From: Litorilituus lipolyticus
Lineage (GTDB): Bacteria; Pseudomonadota; Gammaproteobacteria; Enterobacterales; Alteromonadaceae
Assembly (NCBI RefSeq): GCF_006439335.1
Contig: NZ_SAWY01000020.1
Coordinates: forward strand, 186,001 to 250,000
Reading direction: 5' to 3'
DNA length: 64,000 bases
The number at the start of each line of letters is the position of its first letter. The first letter of the stretch is position 1. Below the pieces are notes generated by a model. The model saw only the letters and a program-made list of their open reading frames with translations. It ran no database searches and was not told where the DNA came from. Below, piece by piece: positions 1 through 8,347 of the stretch. The position numbers were made by a program, and so were the translations under genes.

Positions 1-1
1 A

Positions 2-349
2 AAAGAAGAAGTAGCTCCGCCTAAAGGTGAAATTACTTTTATTCACACCAAAGATGGAAACCCTGACAATTTGACCTTGAGTGCTCATAGAGCTATGCAG
101 TTTGCCGATGCAGTATTTTATGATGAAGAGGTAAATATTGGTTTAATTGAATACATTCGTCGAGACGCAGAGAAGTTCCCGCAAAGTATTACCTCCAGTA
201 TATTAATTAATTATCGACATGCTTTAGAGCTAGCTGAAAAAGGCCAGCAAGTGATTTACTTACTCGCTGGTAATGAAGAATTACCTGCAAATTCAGCCCT
301 TGAGCATAGTGCTATTTCTACTCAAGCTTTTATTTGTGGCGGCAATTAA
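2..349 (+). CDS. Siroheme synthase-like protein, C-terminal end (5' truncated by window)
   Basis: The reading frame is open from the first bases, so this is the 3' end of a longer gene; the TTG at 71 is only an internal codon. The visible 115 residues resemble the start of the uroporphyrinogen-III methyltransferase domain of CysG: GEITFIHTKDGNPDNLTL matches the family's GEVxLVGAGPGDxxLLTL, and ADAVFYDEEV followed by IRRDAE matches ADVVxYDRLV followed by RRDA. The protein stops soon after the stretch equivalent to the EAQKGKRVVRLKGGDPF region, so the methylase domain is only a half and its glycine-rich SAM loop is degenerate. The missing upstream part is probably the precorrin-2 dehydrogenase/ferrochelatase (Met8-like) domain. 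That is inference, because it lies outside the window. Confidence 0.55.
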   Translation, partial: KEEVAPPKGEITFIHTKDGNPDNLTLSAHRAMQFADAVFYDEEVNIGLIEYIRRDAEKFPQSITSSILINYRHALELAEKGQQVIYLLAGNEELPANSALEHSAISTQAFICGGN

Positions 350-651
350 GCTCTATTAGATCCTACCGAAATCAAACTTAACCCCCTTTATTCACATTGC
401 TTATAAAGGGGCGCCTCTTCATTGTCAGCATTCTTTACAATTAGAGTATATACTCCACACCTAAAACTAATAAATTCCTTAGTTTTCACGCAAATAACTA
501 TTGTGGCGCAAACTATGCAATTAATAACCTGAATGGATTACCGCTTATAGTTGTAGAATTTTAATTAGTCGTACTGTTTTTATATCAGGCAATTCATCCG
601 AAATAACTAATTAAAGGTGTATTTTAGATTTATACTGCAAAGGAGTAAAAA
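350..651. other. Intergenic region with one stem-loop
   Basis: No gene is seen here. An inverted repeat with 9-bp arms (CCCCTTTAT at 383-391, ATAAAGGGG at 403-411, 11-nt loop) follows the siroheme-synthase-like gene by about 35 bp. It has no T-run behind it, so it may protect the mRNA end or act as a weak terminator. The last part must hold the promoter of the PEP-CTERM gene; its ribosome binding site AAGGAG is at 640-645, 6 nt before the ATG. Confidence 0.5.
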
Positions 652-1485
652 ATGAACACGCTTAAAAAGATTTTAGTTACATTCACTTTTTCATTGCTAA
701 GTATTGCTTTTACAAGTAATGCAACGCCGATTACTGCATGGGATTTTATTGTTGATTCAGCATTTACAGGTCCAACAGTTTATACTGCGGGTACTGGTAC
801 CCCTACAGAATCAAACACGAATATTTTCTTTGGAGCGCCAACAACGCTTGCATGGGGTGATCAAGTTACCCAAAGTTCTTTAGACATTTCCTCTGGCAAC
901 AATGGTAATGTTACAGGCTTTAATTTAGCTAACGGAGATTCAGCTCAAACGGCTCTGTTAGTACATAATAATATTGCTATTCCTGGTGCTTCGAGTGTTT
1001 TAGAAAGCACTGTACTTAGTACCGTATTACAAATAACACCGACAGGATTTCCATTTCCTATAACGCCACCGCCAGCAATTGCATTTGATATTTTCTTTAA
1101 AGAAACACCAAACGTTGCAGGAATTTGTGGTGGTGTTGCTTGCTCTAATGATATTTTTGTTATTACGATGCCAGCTGGTGTAATTTTCGACCAAGGCGAA
1201 GGCACGTTGAATCAACAGTTTGGTATTGGACAATACACTTACAACACTGAGTTAAGATTAATTAGCACAACAAATGGTTCTGGTTTAAGTGTGCTTAACA
1301 ATACAATTTGTGACCGAGTTCCTGGTGCAACAAATGGCTGTATTGGTTTAACCACGGTTGAAGGTGAGTCTAACGAATTTCAAGTTATGATGAGAATTAC
1401 TCAGGTTCCTGAGCCTTCTGGAATATTGCTAATGAGTTTAGCTTTATTTGGTATTTTCGCTAGTATGCGAAACAAACACATTTAG
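652..1485 (+). CDS. PEP-CTERM sorting domain protein, THxN-like
   Basis: A 277-residue secreted protein. It has an N-terminal signal peptide (lysines at 5-6, hydrophobic stretch to about residue 23, SNA just before the mature part) and a C-terminal PEP-CTERM tag: VPEPSG, a hydrophobic helix of about 17 residues, then a short basic tail (RNKH). Such tags are known to be recognised by exosortases, which move proteins to the outside of exopolysaccharide-making Gram-negative bacteria. The LLVHNNIAI stretch near residue 102 recalls the motif of the THxN family of PEP-CTERM proteins, with V in place of T, so that placement is tentative. Four cysteines in the second half could form disulfides. ATG 652 has a strong AAGGAG 6 nt upstream. 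The substrate or role is unknown. No exosortase gene is in the window. Confidence 0.85.
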   Translation: MNTLKKILVTFTFSLLSIAFTSNATPITAWDFIVDSAFTGPTVYTAGTGTPTESNTNIFFGAPTTLAWGDQVTQSSLDISSGNNGNVTGFNLANGDSAQTALLVHNNIAIPGASSVLESTVLSTVLQITPTGFPFPITPPPAIAFDIFFKETPNVAGICGGVACSNDIFVITMPAGVIFDQGEGTLNQQFGIGQYTYNTELRLISTTNGSGLSVLNNTICDRVPGATNGCIGLTTVEGESNEFQVMMRITQVPEPSGILLMSLALFGIFASMRNKHI

Positions 1486-1553
1486 CAGTTAATGAGTTTT
1501 AATATAATTCATTAATGTGTTCTATAAAATAAAGTACACCTTAATTGAAGTAG

Positions 1554-1582
1554 AAAAAAAGCAGCGCTAAGCTGCTTTTTTT
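1554..1582. terminator. Rho-independent terminator after PEP-CTERM gene
   Basis: Seven A, then GCAGC, a GCTAA loop, GCTGC and seven T. The stem is short but extended by A-T pairs and has T-runs in both directions. It follows the PEP-CTERM gene by about 70 bp and precedes the LysE gene. Confidence 0.85.
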
Positions 1583-1665
1583 CTTTTCAATAGTTATCGA
1601 TGGCCTGTTAATTGGCAATGGTTTAATATAGCGCTTTAACATTAAGCTATGCTCCCGCCCTTCCT

Positions 1666-2289
1666 ATGATAGATGTCACTTTATTATCCCTTTTTATACC
1701 GACTTTCTTTTTAGTTAGTATTACGCCAGGTATGTGCATGACTTTAGCAATGACGCTTGGTATGTCAGTAGGTATTCGAAAAACATTGTGGATGATGTAT
1801 GGCGAGCTACTTGGTGTTGCCATTGTAGCTATTGCAGCAGTTATTGGTGTCTCTGCTATCATGTTAAAATACCCTCAGCTTTTTAATGTTTTAAAGTTTA
1901 TTGGGGCCGGTTATTTACTCTATGTTGGTGTAAGTATGTGGCAATCAAAAGGCAAACTTGCTTTATCTGCCGCTTCTGAAAAAACTACTCAAGTGATGAA
2001 CAAGCAATTATTCATCCAAGGCTTTGTTACTGCCATTGCAAACCCTAAGGGTTGGGCATTTATGATATCGCTACTGCCTCCTTTTATTAATACCGAATTA
2101 GATCTAGCACCACAATTAAGTCTTTTAATTGCTGTTATTTTGCTGTCTGAGTTTTCTTGCATGATGATTTATGCAACAGGCGGAAAAACCATCGCTAAGT
2201 TATTAACTCAAGCTAACAATGTGAAAATACTAAACAAAATTTCAGGTTTGTTAATGATGTTAGTCGCGCTATGGTTAGCTTTGAGCTAG
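1666..2289 (+). CDS. LysE/RhtB family amino-acid exporter
   Basis: A 207-residue inner-membrane protein with about six hydrophobic segments (roughly 4-24, 41-65, 70-88, 115-135, 148-168, 186-205). The N-terminal SITPGMCM and the MTLGMSVGIRKTLW stretch match the LysE/RhtB signature (SxTPGPxxxxxxxxG), with C or M where P is usual. The ANPKGW motif near residue 125 is the other conserved family element. Family members export amino acids such as lysine, threonine or homoserine lactone using the proton gradient; the substrate here cannot be read from sequence. It stands alone, with terminators or gaps on both sides. The ATG is preceded only by a weak ribosome binding site, so the start is moderately sure. 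Confidence 0.85.
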   Translation: MIDVTLLSLFIPTFFLVSITPGMCMTLAMTLGMSVGIRKTLWMMYGELLGVAIVAIAAVIGVSAIMLKYPQLFNVLKFIGAGYLLYVGVSMWQSKGKLALSAASEKTTQVMNKQLFIQGFVTAIANPKGWAFMISLLPPFINTELDLAPQLSLLIAVILLSEFSCMMIYATGGKTIAKLLTQANNVKILNKISGLLMMLVALWLALS

Positions 2290-2410
2290 CGGCAAATTAA
2301 TGCGTCAATAGCTAGTCTATTGCAAACTAATTTTACGCTGTAGTAAGGAAAATAGACTGCTATAAAGCAAGTTGTTATCCCGAGCTGAGATTCAATAATA
2401 AGCCATTACT

Positions 2411-2464
2411 CGAAAATGGCTAAAACGCCATAAACTAATGCGAAGATGGTTAAAACACATTAAA
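2411..2464. repeat. Imperfect 24-bp direct repeat, 30-bp period
   Basis: Two copies of a sequence starting CGAARATGGYTAAAAC lie at 2411-2434 and 2441-2464 and agree at 19 of 24 positions by eye. They sit 70-120 bp before the pseudouridine synthase start. They may be tandem regulator sites or a slipped duplication. Confidence 0.4.
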
Positions 2465-2534
2465 ATATACTCCATAATTATTGTGTTTAGTTAAGTGCTA
2501 AACACTTCTATTTTTAATATTGTTAGTCGCTTAT

Positions 2535-4211
2535 ATGTCTCAAATTAGTATCCCCTCATGTGTTACCCCATATACCCATGATACCTCTGCAGTAATATTG
2601 CCCAAGCAATTTACCTATCCCTTTTGCTATAAGCCACATTTACTCGCCGAGATTGCATGTGAAGAGTTACAACAAAAACTTGAAATATTTCATCCATTAA
2701 GTTCAAAGCAAAGGGGCAGGATGTATGGTGTATTAGTTGTTAAAACACCAAAAGGAGAGTTAGGTTATTTATCAGCATTGTCAGGTAATACTAATGACTG
2801 CAATGCTGATGAAGAAAACAACATAAACTTTGTTCCGGCCATTCATCAAGTTAATGATAAATCGGCAAAAGAGGTAGCAAAGCAAGCACAGATAAATAAT
2901 ATAAATAGCGAAATAGCTCGCTTAGAAGCAAACCCAAAACTAACAGAACTAGCACAATTATTTACCAAGCAAAGCAAGTGTACTCAAGAGCAAATTGAAC
3001 AACTGCAATCAAAGATGCGAGAGAACAAAAAAAAGCGCAAGGAGAAGCGTTTATGGTTGCAGAGCGCTAATTTAACTGAAAATGAATACCGTAGTATGAG
3101 TATTGAGCTTGCAAGACAAAGTGTCACTGATAAAAAAACATTGCTGGCATTGAAAGAAAGTTCAGGACAACAACTTAACGCCATTGAACTCGAATTAACC
3201 AAGTTAACCTTGGAAATTAACACGCTGAAAAAAACACGAAAGAAACTGTCTTCAAAATTGCAAAAAGAGTACTTTAAGCAATACCAATTACTTAATATTC
3301 AAGGAGATCAGAAAGATTTAGTTGAGTTATTTCGAGACACCATTGTGCAAAAACCTCCAGCAGGTAGTGGTGATTGCGCCGCGCCTAAACTATTGCAATA
3401 CGCATTTTTGCACAGTTTAACGCCTGTGTGCATGGCTGAATTTTGGTGGGGAGAACAACCAAAATCAGAAATACGCAAGCATCTTCACTTCTACCCTGCA
3501 TGCCAAGGAAAATGTCAGCCAATTCTTACCCATATGCTTAAGGGGATTGATGTTGAAGATAATCCATTATTAAGAAATCCCGCTGAAGGCAAAAGCTTAG
3601 ATATTATTTATCGCGATGAACATCTCGTTGTGGTAAATAAACCTGCAGATTTCCTTTCAGTGCCAGGTAAAAGCATTCAAGATTCAGTATATAGTCGAAT
3701 TAGAGAAATGTTCCCACAGGCAACAGGAAGTTTAGTTTTGCATCGTTTAGATATGGCTACTTCAGGTTTACTGTTACTCGCATTAAATGAACGAGCCCAT
3801 AAAGACCTACAACATCAGTTTATTGATAAGAAAATCAGTAAGCGCTATGTCGCGATAGTTGATGGCTTACCGACAGAGAAGTCAGGTAAAATTACTTTAC
3901 CATTGCGCGGTGACATTGATGATAGACCACGACAAATGGTTTGTTATCAATACGGTAAAAAAGCAGAAACACATTGGGAAGTTATTGAACAGGGCAACTC
4001 TCAAACCAAACTCTATTTATACCCTATTTCGGGTAGAACACATCAATTAAGGGTACATTGTGCACACCCTCAAGGGCTTAATATGCCTATTGTTGGAGAT
4101 GGTTTATACGGTAAACATTCAACAAGGCTCCATTTGCATGCGCAACGTTTATCTTTTACACACCCTATTAGTAAAGAATTACTCACATTTGAAGTTGAGG
4201 CAGATTTCTAG
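2535..4211 (+). CDS. RluA-family pseudouridine synthase, long form
   Basis: The C-terminal ~220 residues are a RluA-type pseudouridine synthase: IIYRDEHLVVVNKPADFLSVPG, then LVLHRLDMATSGLLLLA with the catalytic Asp in HRLD (about residue 406 from this start), then YLYPISGRTHQLRVH. It isomerises uridine in rRNA or tRNA; short RluA modifies 23S rRNA U746 and tRNA U32. Before it lie about 330 extra residues: an N-terminal region, a charged coiled-coil stretch (about 125-265) and a Cys pair (CQGKC). This long architecture of about 560 residues occurs in Alteromonadales and Vibrionales and is distinct from 220-residue RluA. An upstream in-frame TTG at 2520 would add five residues; I prefer ATG 2535. 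Neither start has a clear ribosome binding site. Confidence 0.85.
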   Translation: MSQISIPSCVTPYTHDTSAVILPKQFTYPFCYKPHLLAEIACEELQQKLEIFHPLSSKQRGRMYGVLVVKTPKGELGYLSALSGNTNDCNADEENNINFVPAIHQVNDKSAKEVAKQAQINNINSEIARLEANPKLTELAQLFTKQSKCTQEQIEQLQSKMRENKKKRKEKRLWLQSANLTENEYRSMSIELARQSVTDKKTLLALKESSGQQLNAIELELTKLTLEINTLKKTRKKLSSKLQKEYFKQYQLLNIQGDQKDLVELFRDTIVQKPPAGSGDCAAPKLLQYAFLHSLTPVCMAEFWWGEQPKSEIRKHLHFYPACQGKCQPILTHMLKGIDVEDNPLLRNPAEGKSLDIIYRDEHLVVVNKPADFLSVPGKSIQDSVYSRIREMFPQATGSLVLHRLDMATSGLLLLALNERAHKDLQHQFIDKKISKRYVAIVDGLPTEKSGKITLPLRGDIDDRPRQMVCYQYGKKAETHWEVIEQGNSQTKLYLYPISGRTHQLRVHCAHPQGLNMPIVGDGLYGKHSTRLHLHAQRLSFTHPISKELLTFEVEADF

Positions 4212-4354
4212 AACAGTGTCTGCTTTTTTTACATGTGCATATTTTCTAAAAGCACCACTAAATGTAAATAACTGAAATGATTACCAATTATTAAAGAGGC
4301 ATGTTCTTTGCTCTATCGTGCTCTTTTGTATAATTTGTAAGGGATAACTGTGTT

Positions 4355-4927
4355 ATGAAAGTGTTGAAAGCAGCATTTATAAGTCTTTTTTTAGTGGTAA
4401 GTGGCATTGCTAATGCTGGGTTAATGGTTCAATCAGATCAACTTGAGCAAACAGAAGATTTTCAAGATTTTGGTTTTGATTGGGCTATTGATGATTGGAT
4501 GGCTAATACTGACGCTAATTTAATAATAGAAGTACAAGGTGATCTTGGTTTTTCTAATCTATCGAGTGGTGAGACTTTTGACATTATTGTGGAGTCATTT
4601 GACTTAGGCACTCACGGTGCTTTTAGTAATGGATTAAACGGTTGGACAGAGTTAACCGCTAACATGGGCATTAATGCTTGGCATGCATCAAGAACTTTCA
4701 ATATAACTGCTCTTCAAATGGCCTCTATTTTAAATGATAACTTATTCCAACTAGCAGTGAACTTCAATCAAGGTGTTCATGTAGCTTTTGGTTCATTGAA
4801 TAATACAGCACCTTTTGTCAAAGCAACTCTTGAGTATACAGCGACTGAGGTTCCTGAGCCTTCTACCATCGCAATGTTCGGTTTAGCTTTACTTGGTTTA
4901 GCAGCTAGAAAATCAAAGAAAGCTTAA
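4355..4927 (+). CDS. PEP-CTERM sorting domain protein
   Basis: A 190-residue secreted protein with a signal peptide (MKVLKAAFISLFLVVSGIANA) and a C-terminal PEP-CTERM tag: VPEPSTIAMFGLALLGLAAR followed by KSKKA. The middle (about 22-160) is cysteine-free and acidic and looks like a beta-rich extracellular domain; I do not recognise a family. It is the second PEP-CTERM protein within 4 kb, but it differs in length and sequence from the one at 652-1485, so the pair is not a recent duplication. It has its own terminator downstream. The role is unknown, presumably in the exopolysaccharide layer. Confidence 0.88.
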   Translation: MKVLKAAFISLFLVVSGIANAGLMVQSDQLEQTEDFQDFGFDWAIDDWMANTDANLIIEVQGDLGFSNLSSGETFDIIVESFDLGTHGAFSNGLNGWTELTANMGINAWHASRTFNITALQMASILNDNLFQLAVNFNQGVHVAFGSLNNTAPFVKATLEYTATEVPEPSTIAMFGLALLGLAARKSKKA

Positions 4928-4967
4928 CTTTTAATTATTTACCTAGTTAAAAGGTTAAGTTATCTAT

Positions 4968-4996
4968 AAAAAAAGCACCTTAGTTGGTGCTTTTTT
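4968..4996. terminator. Bidirectional terminator between convergent genes
   Basis: AAAAAAA, GCACC, a six-base loop TTAGTT, GGTGC and TTTTTT. It lies 40 bp after the PEP-CTERM stop and 25 bp after the stop of the convergent gamma-glutamyltransferase, so it can serve both. Confidence 0.88.
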
Positions 4997-5020
4997 ATTG
5001 TCTGTTTATGTATACCGCAT

Positions 5021-6682
5021 TTACTTAATCACAAGCGCGACACCACGATGAGCATTACCTTGTTGCGAAGCTGCTTGATATTTCCCATTAACAGTAGAAA
5101 TTAACTGTAGATCTCCAAACTCTCTCTGTTTCAGAGTGTACCCCTTACCACTTAAGCTGCTTAACGTGGCTTGCTCAATCCCTGCATAGTGTTCAATAAC
5201 ATCTTTAGGCCATAATTGATGGTGAAAGCGCGGTGTATTAACTGCACTCTTAGCACTCATATTAAACTCAATGCTATTAAGAATTGATTGATATACAGAG
5301 CTAATAATTGTGGTACCACCTGGGGAGCCCGTTACCATATTAACTTGGTTATTTTTAAGTAAAATCGTTGGAGACATTGAAGAGAGCATTCTTTTATTAG
5401 GCTGAATTTCATTTGCAGTACCGCCAAGAGCGCCAAAAACATTTGCTACACCTGCCTTAGCACTAAAGTCATCCATTTCATCGTTAAGAATAAAGCCTGC
5501 ACCTTCAACAATCACCCCACTTCCAAAGGTGTAATTAATCGTAGTTGTATTGGAAACAGCATTGCCCCATTTATCAACGATAGAAAAATGCGTAGTATCT
5601 CGACTTTCTTCTAAACCTGGTGCAACTTGTTCAGAAATAGATATTTTATCTAATGATATTTCTTTGGCTCTTTGGCTTAAGTAGTTTTGATCTAATAATG
5701 AGGCTACAGGGACATTTATAAAGTCAGGATCGCCCAAATACTCTGCCCTATCAGCAAAAACCCGCTTTCCTATTTCGGCCAAAGAATGCATGTACTCCAA
5801 TGAATTATGTTCATAGGTTTTATCACCTTTAACTAAATCATACATAGTTAACCATTGCAGTATAGCAATGCCACCAGAGCTTGGCGGGGGAGCAGTGATA
5901 ACCGTATAATCACGCCAGTTTTTAACTATAGGTTTACGCCATTTTGACTGATATGAAGCAAGATCATGCTCATTAATAATTCCACCATTATCTTTCATAA
6001 ATTGGCTAATGATTTTGGCCGTTTGCCCTCGATAAAAACCATCTCTGCCATGAGAAGAAATACGCTTTAGTGTTTCAGCTAGTTCAGGCTGTTTAAAGAT
6101 CTTACTTGTTTGTGCTGATGAGAAGTATTTAGCAAAATTAACCTTAATTCCTTTGCTATTAAAACTATCAATACGCCAATTAATATTACTTTTCAGCGCA
6201 GGGTGAACAATAAACCCTTCTTGCGCTAATTTTATTGCTGGTGCCAGTAAAGATTGCCAGGTTTTAGAGCCATACTTTTTATGGGCTTGCCACATACCAT
6301 CAACAGTACCCGGAACACCAGATGATAATATGCCATAAAGTGATAAATAAGGTATTACCTCACCATTTTTATCTAGGTACATATCTTTATGCGCTTTTTT
6401 GGGGGCTACCTCTCTATAATCTAAAAAATCAGTCTCACCTCCTTTATAAATTGTCATAAAGCCACCGCCACCAATATTACCTGCCTCAGGTAAAGTAACA
6501 GCTAGTACAAACTGTGCAGCAATAGCAGCATCAACAGCATTACCGCCACTATTTAACACTTGCTCGCTTACTTGAGCACTGTAGCTATCTGGCATTGCTA
6601 CTGCAGCCTCAGGTGCGGCTTGTAACTGAAATGAAATACACAAGAATAGCGCTAAAAAGCCGGATAATAATAATTGTTTCAT
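5021..6682 (-). CDS. ggt: Gamma-glutamyltransferase (glutathione hydrolase)
   Basis: A periplasmic Ntn-hydrolase that cuts or transfers the gamma-glutamyl group of glutathione. From the chosen start it is 553 residues. A signal peptide (MKQLLLSGFLALFLCISFQLQA) is followed by the N-terminal large-subunit motif GGNAVDAAIAAQFVLAV, GGGGF and LDYRE (substrate Arg). The self-cleavage site is DTTHFSIVDKWGNAVS, with the nucleophile Thr about residue 363, and PNKRMLSSMSPT and GSPGGTTI complete the small subunit. The ORF opens 18 codons earlier, but ATG 6682 places the signal peptide at the N-terminus and has AAGAG upstream. It is convergent with the PEP-CTERM gene and divergent from the sigma factor gene. 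Confidence 0.93.
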   Translation of the reverse strand: MKQLLLSGFLALFLCISFQLQAAPEAAVAMPDSYSAQVSEQVLNSGGNAVDAAIAAQFVLAVTLPEAGNIGGGGFMTIYKGGETDFLDYREVAPKKAHKDMYLDKNGEVIPYLSLYGILSSGVPGTVDGMWQAHKKYGSKTWQSLLAPAIKLAQEGFIVHPALKSNINWRIDSFNSKGIKVNFAKYFSSAQTSKIFKQPELAETLKRISSHGRDGFYRGQTAKIISQFMKDNGGIINEHDLASYQSKWRKPIVKNWRDYTVITAPPPSSGGIAILQWLTMYDLVKGDKTYEHNSLEYMHSLAEIGKRVFADRAEYLGDPDFINVPVASLLDQNYLSQRAKEISLDKISISEQVAPGLEESRDTTHFSIVDKWGNAVSNTTTINYTFGSGVIVEGAGFILNDEMDDFSAKAGVANVFGALGGTANEIQPNKRMLSSMSPTILLKNNQVNMVTGSPGGTTIISSVYQSILNSIEFNMSAKSAVNTPRFHHQLWPKDVIEHYAGIEQATLSSLSGKGYTLKQREFGDLQLISTVNGKYQAASQQGNAHRGVALVIK

Positions 6683-6841
6683 GATGAACTCTTGTTTACT
6701 TGAAGGTAAAAAATAAGAGTATGATGAATAAGTCATCGAATATAAACAAAAACCTAAAAATCATATTTTTTACTTGTTATGACACAATCATGTTTTCCCA
6801 GAGACTAACTTAATATCTAAATAAGAATGAGCTGATTTCAG

Positions 6842-7318
6842 ATGCATAGAGAATTTGAACAAATGATAGTAAAAAGCCAAGGGCGAATTCGTTATATCGC
6901 TTCACGCTATTGTCATGAAGGCGAGTTTGACGATATGTATCAAGAAATATTATTACAGCTATGGCGAAGTTTTGATTCCTTTCAAGGACAAGCTAGCCGC
7001 GAAACTTGGGTGTATAAAGTGGCTTTAAATACTGCGTGTACTTTCGTTAAAAAGGCAGTTAAACACAAAGATTTAAAGCAATCTATTTCAAAAGATACCA
7101 TAAGTGTAACTGAGCCTGCGCAAAACAATTGCCAAGCTGAAATTTTAAACACATTTATGAATCAATTAAATGATACTGACGCCAGCATTTTGATGATGTA
7201 TTTAGATGGCTTGTCTTCAGACGAATGTGCCGAAGTTATTGGTATTAGTGCCAATGCTGTTCGCTCTCGAATCAAGCGTATTAAAGTTGAATTTGAAAAT
7301 CAGTATATAGGAGATTAA
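6842..7318 (+). CDS. ECF-type RNA polymerase sigma factor
   Basis: A 158-residue sigma-70 family protein of the extracytoplasmic-function class. Region 2 is visible at about residues 10-60 (DDMYQEILLQLWRSFDSFQG, then WVYKVALNTA). Region 4, a helix-turn-helix, is at about 105-150 (LDGLSSDECAEVIGISANAVRSRI). There is no region 1 or 3, as expected for ECF factors. The next gene starts 2 bp after the stop and encodes a membrane protein, the usual place for an anti-sigma factor. The target regulon is not visible. Confidence 0.88.
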   Translation: MHREFEQMIVKSQGRIRYIASRYCHEGEFDDMYQEILLQLWRSFDSFQGQASRETWVYKVALNTACTFVKKAVKHKDLKQSISKDTISVTEPAQNNCQAEILNTFMNQLNDTDASILMMYLDGLSSDECAEVIGISANAVRSRIKRIKVEFENQYIGD

Positions 7319-7320
7319 CC

Positions 7321-7923
7321 ATGAAACTTGATGACCTAAAACAAGATTGGCAAGAAACCGTCGAGGCTCCTTTAACAACTGATGATTTTACTAAGGTAAT
7401 AGCAATGTTAGAGCAACAAACAACCAAAATAGATAAAGAAATAAAACGTCGAGATATACTCGAAATATCCATCGCGGTGTTATTAATACCAGTATGGATT
7501 TATGGGTTATTTAATAGTGCAGGTACTTTACAGTCAGCAGGGTTAATAATCGCCGTATTATCGTGCATCTATATTCCATATAGACTACTAAAAGCGAAAA
7601 AAATTAATTCACCCAAGAGCACCAATATCAAATCATTTCTAGAGAATGAAAAGCAAAAAGTATCTCAACAAAAGCAACTACTAGAATCTGTCGCTACTTG
7701 GTATATTGCACCACTTACGGTCAGTATCATATTCATCACACTCGGTGCTACCGTTGATGAATCAGGCATGCCTCATTTAAATAGCCAGTTAGTAACTTAC
7801 TACGGCTTTTTAGCTATGCTTGTAGTAGGTGCTTACTTCTTAAATAAACGATCAGCGAAAAAGAAATTCGGCCCACTATTAACCAAAATTGAACAGCGTT
7901 TATTAGAACTAGAATCACAGTAG
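7321..7923 (+). CDS. Membrane protein paired with the ECF sigma factor (possible anti-sigma)
   Basis: A 200-residue protein with a soluble, charged N-terminal section (1-45: MKLDDLKQDWQETVEAPLTT, then a short coiled coil). A hydrophobic pair follows at about 47-66 and 70-92, then a basic, coiled-coil cytoplasmic loop, then two more membrane segments at about 127-146 and 156-175, and a charged tail. Its gene begins 2 bp after the sigma gene, so the two are surely co-transcribed. By position it is the best candidate for an anti-sigma regulator, but I see no zinc anti-sigma motif (HxxxCxxC) and no known domain. It could instead be a membrane partner of unknown role. Confidence 0.7.
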   Translation: MKLDDLKQDWQETVEAPLTTDDFTKVIAMLEQQTTKIDKEIKRRDILEISIAVLLIPVWIYGLFNSAGTLQSAGLIIAVLSCIYIPYRLLKAKKINSPKSTNIKSFLENEKQKVSQQKQLLESVATWYIAPLTVSIIFITLGATVDESGMPHLNSQLVTYYGFLAMLVVGAYFLNKRSAKKKFGPLLTKIEQRLLELESQ

Positions 7924-8075
7924 TTTAAATTAACTAGTCAAACTTAGCTGAGCTTAAAATTATATAAAGCTCAGTTTATCCCTAATACCAATCAACAAGT
8001 ATTTACTTTTCAATGGTTGCTTGCATAAATCAATCATAGAGGAGTTATTTCAAAAATTTAACAATGAGGATGATT

Positions 8076-8231
8076 ATGAAAACTAAACAAAACCGCCATA
8101 CTGCACTAACAACTATTTTACTGGTATTGTTTATTTGCATCATCAGTGCAGCTAATAGCTATGCGTCATCAAGCAAAGGGAAAATGATTAACATTATTAA
8201 TCATACATTCAACTTCCCCTTTGGGGGTTAA
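8076..8231 (+). CDS. Small secreted peptide candidate, 51 aa
   Basis: A short ORF in the 424-bp gap between the sigma/membrane pair and speE. ATG 8076 is preceded by GAGGA at 8066-8070, a good ribosome binding site at 5-nt spacing. The product is MKTKQNRHTALTTILLVLFI followed by CIISAANSYA, a classic signal peptide with a basic start, hydrophobic core and AxxYA-type cleavage site. A mature part of about 21 residues follows, ending in NFPFGG. No family is recognised. The rest of the gap (7924-8065 and 8232-8347) shows no other gene. The combination of good RBS and signal peptide makes it more than chance, but conservation is untested. Confidence 0.5.
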   Translation: MKTKQNRHTALTTILLVLFICIISAANSYASSSKGKMINIINHTFNFPFGG

Positions 8232-8347
8232 ACCATCACAAAAAATGGTATTCCACTGCGCTTTACGCATATAAACATTAGGCCTACTAGTTAAATTACC
8301 TCACCAACCGACGCCAAATAAAACGTTGATTATTAGAAATAATACAT

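Noticed and set aside
945-1233. Minus-strand reading frames inside the first PEP-CTERM gene
   Set aside because: They are shadows of a gene with signal peptide, RBS and sorting tag on the plus strand; the minus frames have no RBS or family match.
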